A stretch of DNA of 64,000 nucleotides from Streptomyces sannanensis (GCF_039536205.1 NZ_BAAAYL010000001.1:6076001-6140000), one strand, 5' to 3'; numbered from the stretch's first letter, positions 48,657 to 57,870 are shown. A program made the numbers and translations. Notes: generated from the letters alone by a model not told the origin.

Positions 48657-48977
48657 TCAGGGCAGAATCGCCACGGCGAACACCGCCAGCCCGGCCACAC
48701 AGGCGAACGCCGCCAGTGCCGTGCGCGGGGTGAGCGGCGCGGGGCGCGGTGTGGACAGCTGCTGGATCCGGAGGTGTGCGACGCCCAGGAAGCCCAGCCA
48801 GGCCAGCGCGGTGAGCGCCAGCCCCATCAGCCCGGGCGCGGTCACCCCGAACTGCACGGCCTGACGCCCCGCCAGCACCGCGACCACCGTGAACGCCAAG
48901 GTGGTGCGCCGCCAGGCGAGCCGGGTGCGCTCGGGCTGCAGCCCGGGGTCACGCGTCGGCGCCTGGTGCCCGGTCAC
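48657..48977 (-). CDS. DUF202-domain small membrane protein
   Basis: 106 residues from GTG 48977. The DUF202 signature LQPERTRLAWRRTTLAF begins near residue 14, followed by three hydrophobic spans (about 28-45, 48-65 and 85-104). The protein family has no established function. The start overlaps the stop of the YidH-like gene by 4 bp (GTGA), so the pair is co-translated. Confidence 0.85.
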   Translation of the reverse strand: MTGHQAPTRDPGLQPERTRLAWRRTTLAFTVVAVLAGRQAVQFGVTAPGLMGLALTALAWLGFLGVAHLRIQQLSTPRPAPLTPRTALAAFACVAGLAVFAVAILP

Positions 48978-49369
48978 CGGCCCTGCCAGCCGAAGAGCAC
49001 GACCACCACCATGGCCAGCGCGACCACCCCGACCGCGAGGCTCAGCAGCGTCGGAAATCGCGATACCGGCAGATCCTCGCCCCGCCGCATGGCACGCTCG
49101 CAGCGCACCCAGTGGTTGACCGCCCGCAGCGCGCACAGCACCCCGGCCGCGAGCAGGGCGAGCGCCAGGCCCGTCCGGATTCCGCGGGGCAGGGCCGGAA
49201 GGAACTGGTCCACGGCGAAACCGCCGGCGATCAGGGCAAGCGCGGTGCGGATCCAGGCGAGAAAGGTGCGCTCGTTGGCGAGCGAGAAGCGGTAGTCGGG
49301 GGTCTCGCCCTCCTCGGCGATACGCCGGGGCGCGAACCACAGCCGCAGGGTCTCCATCATGCCGCTCAC
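48974..49369 (-). CDS. YidH-like DUF202 membrane protein
   Basis: 131 residues with the YidH pattern: DYRFSLANERTFLAWIRTALALI (residues about 25-47), then GGFAVDQFL and two further spans (about 67-83 and 107-128). It is paired with the smaller DUF202 protein by a 4-bp overlap, a common actinomycete gene pair, suggesting that the two form a complex. The role is unknown. Confidence 0.87.
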   Translation of the reverse strand: MSGMMETLRLWFAPRRIAEEGETPDYRFSLANERTFLAWIRTALALIAGGFAVDQFLPALPRGIRTGLALALLAAGVLCALRAVNHWVRCERAMRRGEDLPVSRFPTLLSLAVGVVALAMVVVVLFGWQGR

Positions 49370-49497
49370 GGGCGCACTTTACCGAGGCGCTCGCGACCCG
49401 GCGTTACGACCCCGGGCGCGCCGTGCCATCCGACGGCGAAGCGGGCGTGTGCTTCCGCACCCGCACGCGGCCCGAGCGCCGGTCCTGCGGCATGGGC

Positions 49498-50016
49498 TCA
49501 GCCGGACGACGCCTCCCGGTACGCGCGCAGCCGCTCGTACGCCGCGAAGCCGTCCGGCACCCACTCCCACTCGCCGAGCCGTGCCTCCAGCTCGGCCTCC
49601 GGGATGAAGGCGTGCCAGGCGACCTCCTCCACCTGCGGGTTCACCTGCAGTTCGCAGCGCACCTCGTAGACGTACGACCACCAGGTGTGCTCGCTGTTCT
49701 CGTACAGGAACTTGAACAGTGGTACGGGCCGGGGGAGCCCCGACACCCCGAGCTCCTCCTCCGCCTCGCGCAGCGCCGCCTCGCCGTACGACTCGCCCGC
49801 GCCGACGACCCCGCCGACGAACATGTCGTACATCGAAGGGAAGACCAGCTTGGTCGGGGTGCGACGATGAATGAACACCCGCCCCTCCGCGTCCCGCGCC
49901 AGGATGAACACACAGCGGTGCCGCAGCCCCTTCGCGTATGCCTCGCCGCGCGGGGCCTGCCCGATCACGCGGTCGTTCTCGTCGACGATGTCCAGGATCT
50001 CGTCAGCAGCGCTCAT
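49498..50016 (-). CDS. NUDIX hydrolase
   Basis: 172 residues from ATG 50016. The Nudix box is GGVVGAGESYGEAALREAEEELGV (consensus G-x5-E-x7-REUxEExGU, residues about 67-90). It resembles isopentenyl-diphosphate-isomerase-like Nudix proteins, with DENDRVIGQAPRGEAYAKGL at the start and HRCVFILARD after it. It would hydrolyse a nucleoside-diphosphate-linked substrate using Mg. It is divergent from the flavoprotein gene, with 54 bp between the starts. Confidence 0.9.
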   Translation of the reverse strand: MSAADEILDIVDENDRVIGQAPRGEAYAKGLRHRCVFILARDAEGRVFIHRRTPTKLVFPSMYDMFVGGVVGAGESYGEAALREAEEELGVSGLPRPVPLFKFLYENSEHTWWSYVYEVRCELQVNPQVEEVAWHAFIPEAELEARLGEWEWVPDGFAAYERLRAYREASSG

Positions 50017-50070
50017 GGAAGCCATCCAACCAGTTGACGCCGTACTGGCTGGTAGCGAAGATCTGGGCCC

Positions 50071-51726
50071 ATGGCGTACGACGCGGATGTCATCGTGATC
50101 GGGGCGGGTCTCGCGGGCCTCGCGGCCACTGCCGAGCTGGCCGACGCGGGCAGGAAGGTCATCCTGCTCGACCAGGAGCCCGAGCAGTCGATCGGCGGGC
50201 AGGCACACTGGTCCTTCGGCGGGCTGTTCTTCGTGAACTCGCCCGAGCAGCGCCGGATGCGCATCAAGGACAGCAGGGAGCTCGCCCTCCAGGACTGGTT
50301 CGGTACTGCCGGATTCGACCGCGAGGAGGACCACTGGCCGCGCAAGTGGGCCGAGGCGTATGTCGACTTCGCGGCCGGTGAGAAGCGGGCCTGGCTGCGC
50401 GCGCAGGGCGTGCGCTTCTTCCCGGTCGTCGGCTGGGCCGAGCGCGGCGGCTACGACGCCTCCGGGCACGGCAACTCCGTGCCGCGCTTCCACATCACCT
50501 GGGGCACGGGCCCCGGCCTGGTGGAGCCGTTCGAGCGGCGGGTGCGCGCCGGGGTCGCAAGAGGCCTGGTCCAGCTGAGGTTCCGGCACCGGGTGACCGG
50601 GCTGGGTCGCAGCGCGGGTGCCGTGGACACGGTCAGCGGCGAGGTCCTGGCGCCGAGCCGCGCCGAACGGGGGACGGCCAGCAGCAGGCAGGTGACCGGG
50701 GCCTTCGAGTTCCGGGCCCAGGCCGTGATCGTCACCTCGGGCGGCATCGGCGGCAACCACGACCTCGTACGCGCCAACTGGCCGGAGCGGCTCGGCAGCC
50801 CGCCCGAGCACATGCTCTCCGGGGTGCCCGCGCATGTCGACGGACTGATGCTGGGCATCACGGAGCGGGCGGGCGCACGCATCGTCAACCGCGACCGGAT
50901 GTGGCACTACACCGAGGGCATCCAGAACTGGAACCCGATCTGGGCCAGGCACGGCATCCGTATCCTGCCGGGCCCCTCCTCGCTCTGGCTGGACGCGCGC
51001 GGCCGCAGGCTGCCCGTGCCGCTGTTCCCCGGATTCGACACGCTCGGCACCCTCGAGCACATCATGCGGACCGGATACGACTACACCTGGTTCGTCCTCG
51101 ACCAGAAGATCATCGGCAAGGAGTTCGCGCTGTCCGGGTCCGAGCAGAATCCGGACCTGACCGGCAGGTCCGTCCGCGATGTCATCGGGCGTGCCCGCGC
51201 CGAAGTCCCGGGGCCGGTCAAGGCGTTCATGGACAACGGCGCGGATTTCGTCGTCGAGCGGGACCTGGGCGCGCTCGTACGCGGCATGAACGCCCTCACC
51301 AAGGAGCCCCTCATCGACGAGGCGGAGCTGCACCGCACCGTCACCGCCCGGGACCGGGAGATCGCCAACCCCTTCACCAAGGACCTCCAGGTGACGGCGA
51401 TGCGCGGGGCCCGCGCCTACCTCGGCGACAAGCTCATCCGCACCGCCCCGCCGCACCGCATCCTCGATCCGGGGGCGGGCCCGCTGATCGCCGTGCGGCT
51501 GCACATCCTCACGCGCAAGACGCTCGGTGGTCTGGAGACCGACCTGTCCTCACGGGTGCTCACCGAGGGTGGCGTTCCGCTTCCCGGCGTGTACGCCGCG
51601 GGCGAGGCGGCCGGCTTCGGCGGCGGCGGGGTTCACGGCTACCGCTCACTGGAGGGGACCTTCCTCGGCGGGTGCCTCTTCTCCGGCCGTATGGCGGGTC
51701 GCGCCGCCGCCCGGGCGGTTGCCTGA
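50071..51726 (+). CDS. FAD-dependent dehydrogenase (KstD/fumarate-reductase-flavoprotein family)
   Basis: 551 residues. The FAD-binding motif is VIVIGAGLAGLAATAELADAG (residues about 7-27), with the acidic residue after beta2 in ILLDQEPE. The FAD/substrate domain continues with QAHWSFGGLFFV, TSGGIGGNHD and, at the C-terminus, LPGVYAAGEAAGFGGGGVHG. This is the 3-ketosteroid-delta-1-dehydrogenase/FAD_binding_2 layout. The true substrate (steroid-like ketone or other enoate) is not determined. No Sec or Tat signal is visible. Confidence 0.85.
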   Translation: MAYDADVIVIGAGLAGLAATAELADAGRKVILLDQEPEQSIGGQAHWSFGGLFFVNSPEQRRMRIKDSRELALQDWFGTAGFDREEDHWPRKWAEAYVDFAAGEKRAWLRAQGVRFFPVVGWAERGGYDASGHGNSVPRFHITWGTGPGLVEPFERRVRAGVARGLVQLRFRHRVTGLGRSAGAVDTVSGEVLAPSRAERGTASSRQVTGAFEFRAQAVIVTSGGIGGNHDLVRANWPERLGSPPEHMLSGVPAHVDGLMLGITERAGARIVNRDRMWHYTEGIQNWNPIWARHGIRILPGPSSLWLDARGRRLPVPLFPGFDTLGTLEHIMRTGYDYTWFVLDQKIIGKEFALSGSEQNPDLTGRSVRDVIGRARAEVPGPVKAFMDNGADFVVERDLGALVRGMNALTKEPLIDEAELHRTVTARDREIANPFTKDLQVTAMRGARAYLGDKLIRTAPPHRILDPGAGPLIAVRLHILTRKTLGGLETDLSSRVLTEGGVPLPGVYAAGEAAGFGGGGVHGYRSLEGTFLGGCLFSGRMAGRAAARAVA

Positions 51727-51882
51727 CGGGTATCGCCGCAGGTCGAGGCTCAACCTGCCGGCACTACGGGAAAGTTGAAGCATTAACGGTTGAAGGGCGG
51801 CCTTGACGTGGGGTCGCACCTGCCGCTTTGCTGTGCGCGATCGTTTGCCTGCCTGTCGTGATCGTGGAGGAAAAACCCGCGG

Positions 51883-52833
51883 ATGTCCCCACCTCCGCCG
51901 CCATTCGGCCGTTCCCGAAGACGGAACGACCCGTTCTTCGATCCGGCACTCGACGACGACGAACTCGCTACGGTGCGTGGACAGTTGGCCCAGGGGCGCT
52001 GGCCGGGCGTACGCGCTCTGCTCGCCGCGACCGGCGACGACCGGGAGCGCCGCGGCCATCGCCTCGTCGTGCTCGGCGAGCTCGGCAGCGCGGCCGCCTG
52101 GGCGCGGGACTGGCTGATCGCGGAACCGGACAGCCCGGACGCGGCCGCGCTGCTTGCCTGCGCCGCAGTGCACCGTGCCCTGGACGGGAGGGAGCCCGAG
52201 GACCGGGCGCGTGACGCCTGCCGCACGGCCGCGCGGCTGGCGCCGGCCGACCCCACGCCATGGCTGGCGCTGCTGCTGCTCGCCCGGTCGGCCGGCACGG
52301 AGGAGGAGACCTCCCGGTCCTTCGAGGAGGTACGGGCCCGCCATCCGCATCACCATCACGCCCACCATCTGATGGCAGCCCGGCTGGCCGAATGTCAGCG
52401 CGGCTCCGGCCAGGACCCCCTCCACGAGGTGTACGACTTCGCCTCCTGGGCCGTCGAGAGCGCCCCCGCCGACTCCCCACTCGCCGTCCTCCCCGTTGTG
52501 GCGCACGCCGAGCGCTACCGGGTGCTCGCCGCCATGGGCCACGAGCCGGACGACCCGGCCGCCTCCGGCCACTGGACGGGACGGCGGGCCCGCCAGGTGA
52601 TGAAGGCCGCGTTCGACTGGTGGCTGGAGTGGGGGTGCGAGGACCATCCGCGCCGCCATGTCGACCTCAACTACCTCGCCCACGCCAAGCACTGCGAGGG
52701 CCGGCCCGCCGAGGCCGCCGCCCTTTTCCAGCGCATTGGCCCGCATGCCACGAAAGACCCCTGGTCCTACCCGGGCCGGGACCCGTATCAGGCGTTCTCC
52801 GCCGCGCGTAGCGCCGCGCTCGGCTACTCATGA
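51883..52833 (+). CDS. TPR-like hypothetical protein
   Basis: A 316-residue helical protein. The N-terminus is proline-rich (MSPPPPPFGRSRRR). The rest is a series of helix pairs (AAAWARDWLIAEPDSPDAAA, DRARDACRTAARLAPADPTP and later AALFQRIGPH) in the style of tetratricopeptide repeats. A His-rich stretch HPHHHHAHHL lies near residue 155. No catalytic motif is visible. It probably scaffolds protein interactions and has no assigned partner. It ends 28 bp before the APC permease start and is on the same strand, so they may be co-transcribed. Confidence 0.7.
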   Translation: MSPPPPPFGRSRRRNDPFFDPALDDDELATVRGQLAQGRWPGVRALLAATGDDRERRGHRLVVLGELGSAAAWARDWLIAEPDSPDAAALLACAAVHRALDGREPEDRARDACRTAARLAPADPTPWLALLLLARSAGTEEETSRSFEEVRARHPHHHHAHHLMAARLAECQRGSGQDPLHEVYDFASWAVESAPADSPLAVLPVVAHAERYRVLAAMGHEPDDPAASGHWTGRRARQVMKAAFDWWLEWGCEDHPRRHVDLNYLAHAKHCEGRPAEAAALFQRIGPHATKDPWSYPGRDPYQAFSAARSAALGYS

Positions 52834-52861
52834 ATCTGACTGCGGAAAGGACAACCCCGCC

Positions 52862-54394
52862 ATGGCGACAGGCAGTTCGAGCACGACTGACATCAACACC
52901 TACATGGGGCAGGAACGGGCACTGCGTGCCGGCCGACTGGGCACCGCCGGGCTGCTGCTGTCCGTTCTCGCGGCGAGCGCGCCCCTGATGGTGGTCGCGG
53001 GTGTCATGCCCACCACATACGGCGTGATGGGCATCGTGGGACAGCCGCTGCTCTTCGTCGTCCTCGGAGTGGTACTGGCCCTCTTCAGCGTCGGATACGC
53101 GGAGATGAGCCGTCATGTGCACAATGCCGGTGCGTTCTACGCGTATATCGCCCGCGGCCTCGGCGCCACCGCGGGCGCCGGCGCGTCCTATGTCGCCCTG
53201 GTCGCCTACAGCGCCATGCAGGTCGGTGTCTACGGCATCTTCGGCTTCGAGGTCTCCGGGCTCTTCGCCACCTACCTCGACATCACTCTCGCCTGGTGGA
53301 TACCCGCCCTCGCCGCCGTGGCCGCCGTCGGGGCGCTCGGGTGGCTGAAGATCGACCTCAACGCGCGCGTGCTCGGCGTCCTGCTGCTGATCGAATGCGT
53401 CCTGGTGGTCGTCTTCGACATCGCCGCCGTGGCCGAGCCCGGCAAGGCAGGCCTGTCCCTGCACGCCTTCAACCCCGACACCCTGACCGGCGCGGGACTG
53501 GGCACCGCGCTCTGCTTCTGCATCGCCGCCTTCGTCGGCTTCGAGCAGGCGCCCGTCTACGCCGAGGAGACCAGCCGCCCGCAGGTCGTGGTCTCCCGCG
53601 TGATGTACCTCGCCGTCGCCTTCGTGGCGCTCTTCTTCGCCGTCAGCTCCTGGGCGCTGACGGTCGCCACCGGCCCGTCCGGAATCGTGCCCGCGGCGCA
53701 GAAGGAGGGTCCCGGGCTGCTCTTCTCGCTCACCGAAAGCCGCCTCGGCACCACCTTCACCGACGTCCTGCACATCCTCTTCGTGACCGGGATGTTCGCG
53801 GCCATGCTCAGCTTCCACAACGTCGTCGCGCGCTACGCCTTCGCGATGGGGCGCGAGGGCCTGCTGCCCGCCGCGTTCGGCCGTACCAGCCAGTCGAGCG
53901 GAGCGCCTGCCAGTGGCTCGCTGCTCCAGAGTGTGATCTCTCTCGTCGTCGTCGCAGCCTTCGCCCTGACCGACGGCAAGCCCACGGGCGACCCGACCGC
54001 CCCCGTACTGCGCCTGTTCACCTGGATGGGCAACGTCGGCGCGCTCGGCGTCATCCTGCTGATGGCCGCAGCCTCCTTCGCGGTCATCGCCTTCTTCGTA
54101 CGGCGCGGAGCGGCCGGGGCGCAGGCCGTGCGGCTGGTCGCCTCGGGCCTCGCGGGCATCGCCCTGCTGGTGATCGCCGTCTACACGGTCAAGGACTTCG
54201 ACGTCCTGGTCGGCGCCGGCCCCGACTCCGCGCTCAGCCGGCTGCTGCCCGCCGTCATCGCCGCCGCCCTGGTCGTCGGCCTGGTGATCGGTGCCGTACT
54301 GCGGTCCACCAACCCGGAGGCGCACGCCCGGATCGGGCTCAGCAACGAGGCGTTCCGGCTGGAGAGGGCCGCCAGGGAGCTGACCGGGGGCTGA
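52862..54394 (+). CDS. APC-superfamily amino acid permease
   Basis: A 510-residue membrane protein with about 12 hydrophobic spans. The first spans (LLLSVLAASAPLMVVAGVMP, then LFVVLGVVLALFSVGYAEM) and the consensus-like FVGFEQAPVYAEE segment in TM6 are typical of APC amino acid/polyamine transporters. The C-terminal tail (NEAFRLERAARELTGG) is cytoplasmic. The substrate is not deducible. The start is ATG 52862, preceded by GAAAGGA. A small ORF on the opposite strand (54339-54602) overlaps its end. Confidence 0.88.
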   Translation: MATGSSSTTDINTYMGQERALRAGRLGTAGLLLSVLAASAPLMVVAGVMPTTYGVMGIVGQPLLFVVLGVVLALFSVGYAEMSRHVHNAGAFYAYIARGLGATAGAGASYVALVAYSAMQVGVYGIFGFEVSGLFATYLDITLAWWIPALAAVAAVGALGWLKIDLNARVLGVLLLIECVLVVVFDIAAVAEPGKAGLSLHAFNPDTLTGAGLGTALCFCIAAFVGFEQAPVYAEETSRPQVVVSRVMYLAVAFVALFFAVSSWALTVATGPSGIVPAAQKEGPGLLFSLTESRLGTTFTDVLHILFVTGMFAAMLSFHNVVARYAFAMGREGLLPAAFGRTSQSSGAPASGSLLQSVISLVVVAAFALTDGKPTGDPTAPVLRLFTWMGNVGALGVILLMAAASFAVIAFFVRRGAAGAQAVRLVASGLAGIALLVIAVYTVKDFDVLVGAGPDSALSRLLPAVIAAALVVGLVIGAVLRSTNPEAHARIGLSNEAFRLERAARELTGG

Positions 54395-54602
54395 TCCGCG
54401 CTCGGTCCTGCCGCATCCGGGTCCACGCCGCACCCACCGCGAGGAAACGGGACGACGCGGCGAGGAGGTCCGGATGCGGCTCGGCGAGCCGAGCGGCCGC
54501 CAGTGCCACGGCGAACAGAGGCCCTTCGGTGTCCGGCCGTTCGCCGGAGTGCCGCTCGGCCGCCTTCAACTGCCCCCAGGCCGGGCCCTCGATCCCGAAC
54601 AC
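54339..54602 (-). CDS. Possible small antisense-strand ORF
   Basis: A GTG start at 54602 opens an 87-codon frame whose middle part (LAAARLAEPHPDLLAASSRF, then LAVGAAWTRMRQ) looks like real helical protein. The C-terminal third overlaps the permease on the other strand. There is no good ribosome-binding site. Treat as doubtful. It is the only coding-like signal in 54395-54726. Confidence 0.25.
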   Translation of the reverse strand: MFGIEGPAWGQLKAAERHSGERPDTEGPLFAVALAAARLAEPHPDLLAASSRFLAVGAAWTRMRQDRARISPRSAPWRPSPAGTPRC

Positions 54603-54692
54603 GGAGGATTTCGGGGGCGATGCCGTGTGGTGTGGTCATGCGGGCGATCGTCGGGGCTGGCACGTCGGCTTGCGAGACTCTAACCTGACCGG

Positions 54693-54704
54693 TTGACCGG
54701 TCAA
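54693..54704. promoter_or_regulatory. Palindromic GntR operator before the UTRA regulator
   Basis: TTGACCGGTCAA is a perfect 12-bp palindrome 22 bp before the start codon at 54727; a CTGACCGG half-repeat precedes it. Confidence 0.6.
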
Positions 54705-54726
54705 CTCGCAGCAGGAGCGCACTCTT

Positions 54727-55455
54727 ATGCCGACCCTCAAGTACGAGCAGATCGCCGACAGCCTGCGCCGCCGGATCGCCGACGGTGAGTTCGGTCCCGG
54801 TGAACTCCTGCCCTCCAGCCGGGACCTGTGCGAACAGTGGAGCGTCTCCCGGGCCACCGCCATAAAAGCCATGGAGATCCTGCGTGCCGACGGGCTCGTC
54901 ATTCCCCACCAGGGCCGCGGTTTCACCGTCATCGAAACGCCGCTGGCCCGGCCCGCCGGCGCCCGTCACGCGGACGCCGACCGGATCACCGGGGGCCGTC
55001 CCTTCCGCCGTCTCGGTACGCCCGAAATGCTGACACCGCCGTCCCATGTGGCCGACGCGCTCGTCCTTCCGTCCGGCCGTCAGGCCCTGCACCGCGCCCG
55101 GCTGGTCATGCTCGACGACGGCGTGCCCCTCTCCTACGTGAGCGCGTGGTTCCCGCCGGAGATCGCTGTCGCCTGTCCCCGTCTGGCTCAGTCCGGCCCG
55201 ATCGCGGAGGGCACGACGCACTATGTGCGGCGGCAGACCGGCCGCGGCCCCGTCCACGGCACGGACGTCACCACGGTCCGGCTCGCGACGATCAACGAGG
55301 CCGGCCACCTGGGGGTGAAGCGCCCGGCCGCCGTGGCCGTGGTCCTGCACACCGCGTACGACCAGCGGGGAGTGCCGCTGGTCTGCGAGGAGGGCATCAC
55401 ACCGTCGGGCCTGTGGGAGAGGGCCGAGAACTACCCGATGGGGGAGGGAAGCTGA
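54727..55455 (+). CDS. GntR-family regulator with UTRA effector domain (HutC subfamily)
   Basis: 242 residues. The winged helix is at the N-terminus (YEQIADSLRRRIADGEFGPG, then LCEQWSVSRATAIKAMEIL, about residues 5-70). The UTRA effector-binding domain follows from about 90 (PLSYVSAWFPPEIAVACP, VLHTAYDQRGVPLVCEEG). It should repress by binding its own 12-bp palindrome and a related site before the small zinc-ribbon gene. The effector is unknown. It follows the APC permease after 332 bp. Confidence 0.88.
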   Translation: MPTLKYEQIADSLRRRIADGEFGPGELLPSSRDLCEQWSVSRATAIKAMEILRADGLVIPHQGRGFTVIETPLARPAGARHADADRITGGRPFRRLGTPEMLTPPSHVADALVLPSGRQALHRARLVMLDDGVPLSYVSAWFPPEIAVACPRLAQSGPIAEGTTHYVRRQTGRGPVHGTDVTTVRLATINEAGHLGVKRPAAVAVVLHTAYDQRGVPLVCEEGITPSGLWERAENYPMGEGS

Positions 55456-55466
55456 CACCTTCTTGA

Positions 55467-55488
55467 CTGGACCGGTCCACCGGTCCAG
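55467..55488. promoter_or_regulatory. ACCGGTCC palindrome before the small zinc-ribbon gene
   Basis: CTGGACCGGTCC followed by ACCGGTCCAG gives two overlapping GGACCGGTCC-type dyads. It is similar to the TTGACCGGTCAA site, so the GntR protein may bind here too. Confidence 0.5.
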
Positions 55489-55551
55489 TGTGTTCTATGA
55501 CGCGACGTATATGCGCGCACACGGTCCGTAATCCGCCACAGGAGAACCGCC

Positions 55552-55785
55552 ATGCCCTCATCGATCGGCACCCCCGCCTCCGCCGGCTGGGACGCAGTAC
55601 CGCCCCGCGATGAGTGGCCGGTCGGGGCGATCGCCGGAATCGGATGCCCGCGCTGCCATGTGCCGTACTCGTTGTCCCGCACCGCCATCCGCCACGAGAA
55701 CGGCGCCCATGTGTGCGTGCGCTGCGCGCGTGATCTCGGTATCCCCCTCGTCGCGGGGGCTACGGCAATGCCGGAGGCCCCCTGA
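55552..55785 (+). CDS. Small zinc-ribbon-like protein
   Basis: 77 residues. Two Cys pairs, CPRCHVPY (C32, C35) and CVRC (C55, C58), flank a short beta segment, a zinc-ribbon pattern. The N-terminus has DAVPPRDEWPVGAI. The family is not recognised. The start is ATG 55552, behind AGGAG. A strong hairpin overlaps the stop codon. Its ACCGGTCC-type upstream site suggests control by the neighbouring GntR regulator. Confidence 0.65.
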   Translation: MPSSIGTPASAGWDAVPPRDEWPVGAIAGIGCPRCHVPYSLSRTAIRHENGAHVCVRCARDLGIPLVAGATAMPEAP

Positions 55786-55801
55786 CAGCAGGGGCCTCCG
55801 G
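55771..55801. terminator. Hairpin over the stop codon of the zinc-ribbon gene
   Basis: An 11-bp perfect stem (55771-55781 with 55791-55801) and 9-nt loop. The TGA stop codon lies in the loop. Confidence 0.65.
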
Positions 55802-55844
55802 GACTCGGTTCACCTGGTTCTGGCGAGGATGCCCCGGCGTTCAT

Positions 55845-55872
55845 GCTGGGGTGGGGGTACCTCCCGCTTTTT
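55845..55872. repeat. Interspersed GCGGGAGGT repeat, occurrence d
   Basis: On the minus strand, AAAAAGCGGGAGGTACCCCC begins just after the gntP stop codon. The core GCGGGAGGT is shared with occurrences a, b and c. Confidence 0.5.
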
Positions 55873-57296
55873 CAAAGCACCAGTGAGAGCAGCAGTATGA
55901 AGACCAGGGCGACCACCGAGATGATCGTCTCCATCACCGACCAGCTCTTGATGGTCTGGCCGACGTTCATCCCGAAGTACTCCTTCACCATCCAGAACCC
56001 GGCGTCGTTGACATGGCTGAAGAAGAGCGAGCCCGCGCCGATGGCCAGCACCAGCAGTGCCGCGTGTGATGTCGACATGTCGGCCGCGAGAGGCGCCACC
56101 AGTCCGGACGCCGAGATGGTCGCCACGGTCGCCGAGCCCGTCGCCAGCCGGATGCAGACCGCGATCAGCCAGGCCAGGAGCAGCGCGGGTATCGCCCAGT
56201 TCTTGGAGAAGTCCAGGATCATCTGCCCCACACCGACGTCGATCAGCGTCTGCTTGAAGCCGCCGCCCGCGCCCACGATCAGCAGCACGCCCGCGATGGG
56301 GGCGAGGGACTTGTCGACGGTGGACGAGATCCGCTCCTTGGTGAAGCCGGCCCCGCGCCCCAGGGTGAAGATGCCGACCAGGACGGCGGCGAGCAGTGCG
56401 ATCAGCGGCGAGCCGATGACGTCCGTGACCTTCTGAACGGCGTTCTCCGGGTCGTCCACGACGATGTCCACCAGCGCCTTGCCCAGCATCAGTACGACGG
56501 GCAGCAGTACGGTCGAGACGGCGGCGACGAACGAAGGGCGCCGCTCGAGCTCCTCGGACGCTCGGCGGGTGGGGTCCTGGGAGTCCCCGGAAGCAAGCAG
56601 CATGCGGTCGGGGACCGGTACGTCCACCCAGCGGGCCGCGAACTTCGAGAAGAGCGGACCGGCGATGATCACGGTCGGAACGGCGACCAGTACACCGAGC
56701 GCCAGTGTGACACCGAGGTTGGCGCCGATCGCGTCGATCGCCACCAGGGGACCGGGGTGCGGCGGGATCAGGCCGTGCATCACGGACAGGCCGGCCAGCG
56801 CCGGGATGCCGATGCGCATCAGCGAGTGGTTGCCGCGCTTGGCGACGAGCAGCACCACCGGGATCAGCAGCACGATGCCGACCTCGAAGAAGAGCGGCAG
56901 CCCGATGAGCGAGGCGATCAGCACCATCGCCCAGGGCATGGTCCGGCCCGAGGCCTTGGCCAGGATCGTGTCGACGATCTGGTCCGCGCCGCCGGAGTCG
57001 GCGAGCAGCTTGCCGAGGATCGCGCCGAGCGCGATCAGTACACCCACGCCCGCGACCGTCTTGCCCAGACCGTCGGAGAAGCTGGTGACGGTCTTGGCCA
57101 GCGGGGCGCCGGCGAACACGCCCAGCGCCAGTGAGCCGATGGTGAGTGCCAGGAAGGCGTGCAGCTTGAACCTGGTGATGAGCAGGACGATGACGGCGAT
57201 GCCCGCGAGGACGGCGATGCCCAGCTGTGCGTTGCCCGCCGTCGTGATCGGTTCGACGGCGTCGGCTGCCAGCATCTCGACACTGAGACTGGTCAC
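55872..57296 (-). CDS. gntP: Gluconate permease GntP
   Basis: 474 residues from GTG 57296, behind AAAGGAAG. It has about 12-14 membrane spans. GntP-family features include MVLIASLIGLPLFFEVGIVLL, the LIPPHPGPLVAID loop and the C-terminal MNVGQTIKSWSVMETIISV. The protein imports gluconate by proton symport. It starts 11 bp after the gntK stop and is co-transcribed with it. A GntR regulator is divergent. Occurrence d of the short repeat follows the stop. Confidence 0.93.
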   Translation of the reverse strand: MTSLSVEMLAADAVEPITTAGNAQLGIAVLAGIAVIVLLITRFKLHAFLALTIGSLALGVFAGAPLAKTVTSFSDGLGKTVAGVGVLIALGAILGKLLADSGGADQIVDTILAKASGRTMPWAMVLIASLIGLPLFFEVGIVLLIPVVLLVAKRGNHSLMRIGIPALAGLSVMHGLIPPHPGPLVAIDAIGANLGVTLALGVLVAVPTVIIAGPLFSKFAARWVDVPVPDRMLLASGDSQDPTRRASEELERRPSFVAAVSTVLLPVVLMLGKALVDIVVDDPENAVQKVTDVIGSPLIALLAAVLVGIFTLGRGAGFTKERISSTVDKSLAPIAGVLLIVGAGGGFKQTLIDVGVGQMILDFSKNWAIPALLLAWLIAVCIRLATGSATVATISASGLVAPLAADMSTSHAALLVLAIGAGSLFFSHVNDAGFWMVKEYFGMNVGQTIKSWSVMETIISVVALVFILLLSLVL

Positions 57297-57307
57297 GCTT
57301 GCTTCCT

Positions 57308-57817
57308 TTACTGGTCGAGCCGGCGCAGCGCGGCGACGGCCCGCTCGATGATGGCTTCGGGAGTGCCGGACACATCGACGCGGACGCCGGTCTCGTCGCA
57401 CTGCAGCGGCTGAAGAGCCGTGAACTGCGAATCCAGCAGCGCGGTCGGCATGAAGTGCCCCGTGCGCTCCGACATCCGCCGCTCGATCAGCTCGCGGTCA
57501 CCGGTCAGGTGCAGGAAGACGACCCCGGGTGCCGCGGCCCGCAGACGGTCGCGGTAGATCCTCTTCAGGGCGGAGCAGCTCACCACACCGCCGAGCCCGG
57601 CCCTGTTGTGCGCCCAGCGCCCGATCGCGTCGAGCCACGGCTCGCGGTCCGCGTCGCCCAGCGGGATACCCGCGGACATCTTGGCGATGTTCGCCGACGG
57701 ATGGAAGTCGTCGCCCTCGGCGTACGGAACGCCGAGCTCCGCGGCGAGCAGGGGGCCGATCGTGGTCTTGCCCGTCCCTGCCACGCCCATCACCACGACG
57801 ACGTGGGGTGTCTTCAT
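57308..57817 (-). CDS. gntK: Gluconokinase
   Basis: 169 residues from ATG 57817. The P-loop is GVAGTGKTT (residues about 11-19). The gluconokinase signature EGDDFHPSANIAKMSAG follows at about residue 34, and CSALKRIYRDRLR is the conserved CSALK motif. It phosphorylates gluconate to 6-phosphogluconate, feeding the pentose phosphate or Entner-Doudoroff route. It is the first gene of the gntK-gntP operon. The regulator gntR is on the other strand, 137 bp away. Confidence 0.94.
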   Translation of the reverse strand: MKTPHVVVVMGVAGTGKTTIGPLLAAELGVPYAEGDDFHPSANIAKMSAGIPLGDADREPWLDAIGRWAHNRAGLGGVVSCSALKRIYRDRLRAAAPGVVFLHLTGDRELIERRMSERTGHFMPTALLDSQFTALQPLQCDETGVRVDVSGTPEAIIERAVAALRRLDQ

Positions 57818-57870
57818 GAGTGTCTCGTGCCTCGCTGTCTTCATCGACATCGGTCCGTCGCGTCAGGGAA

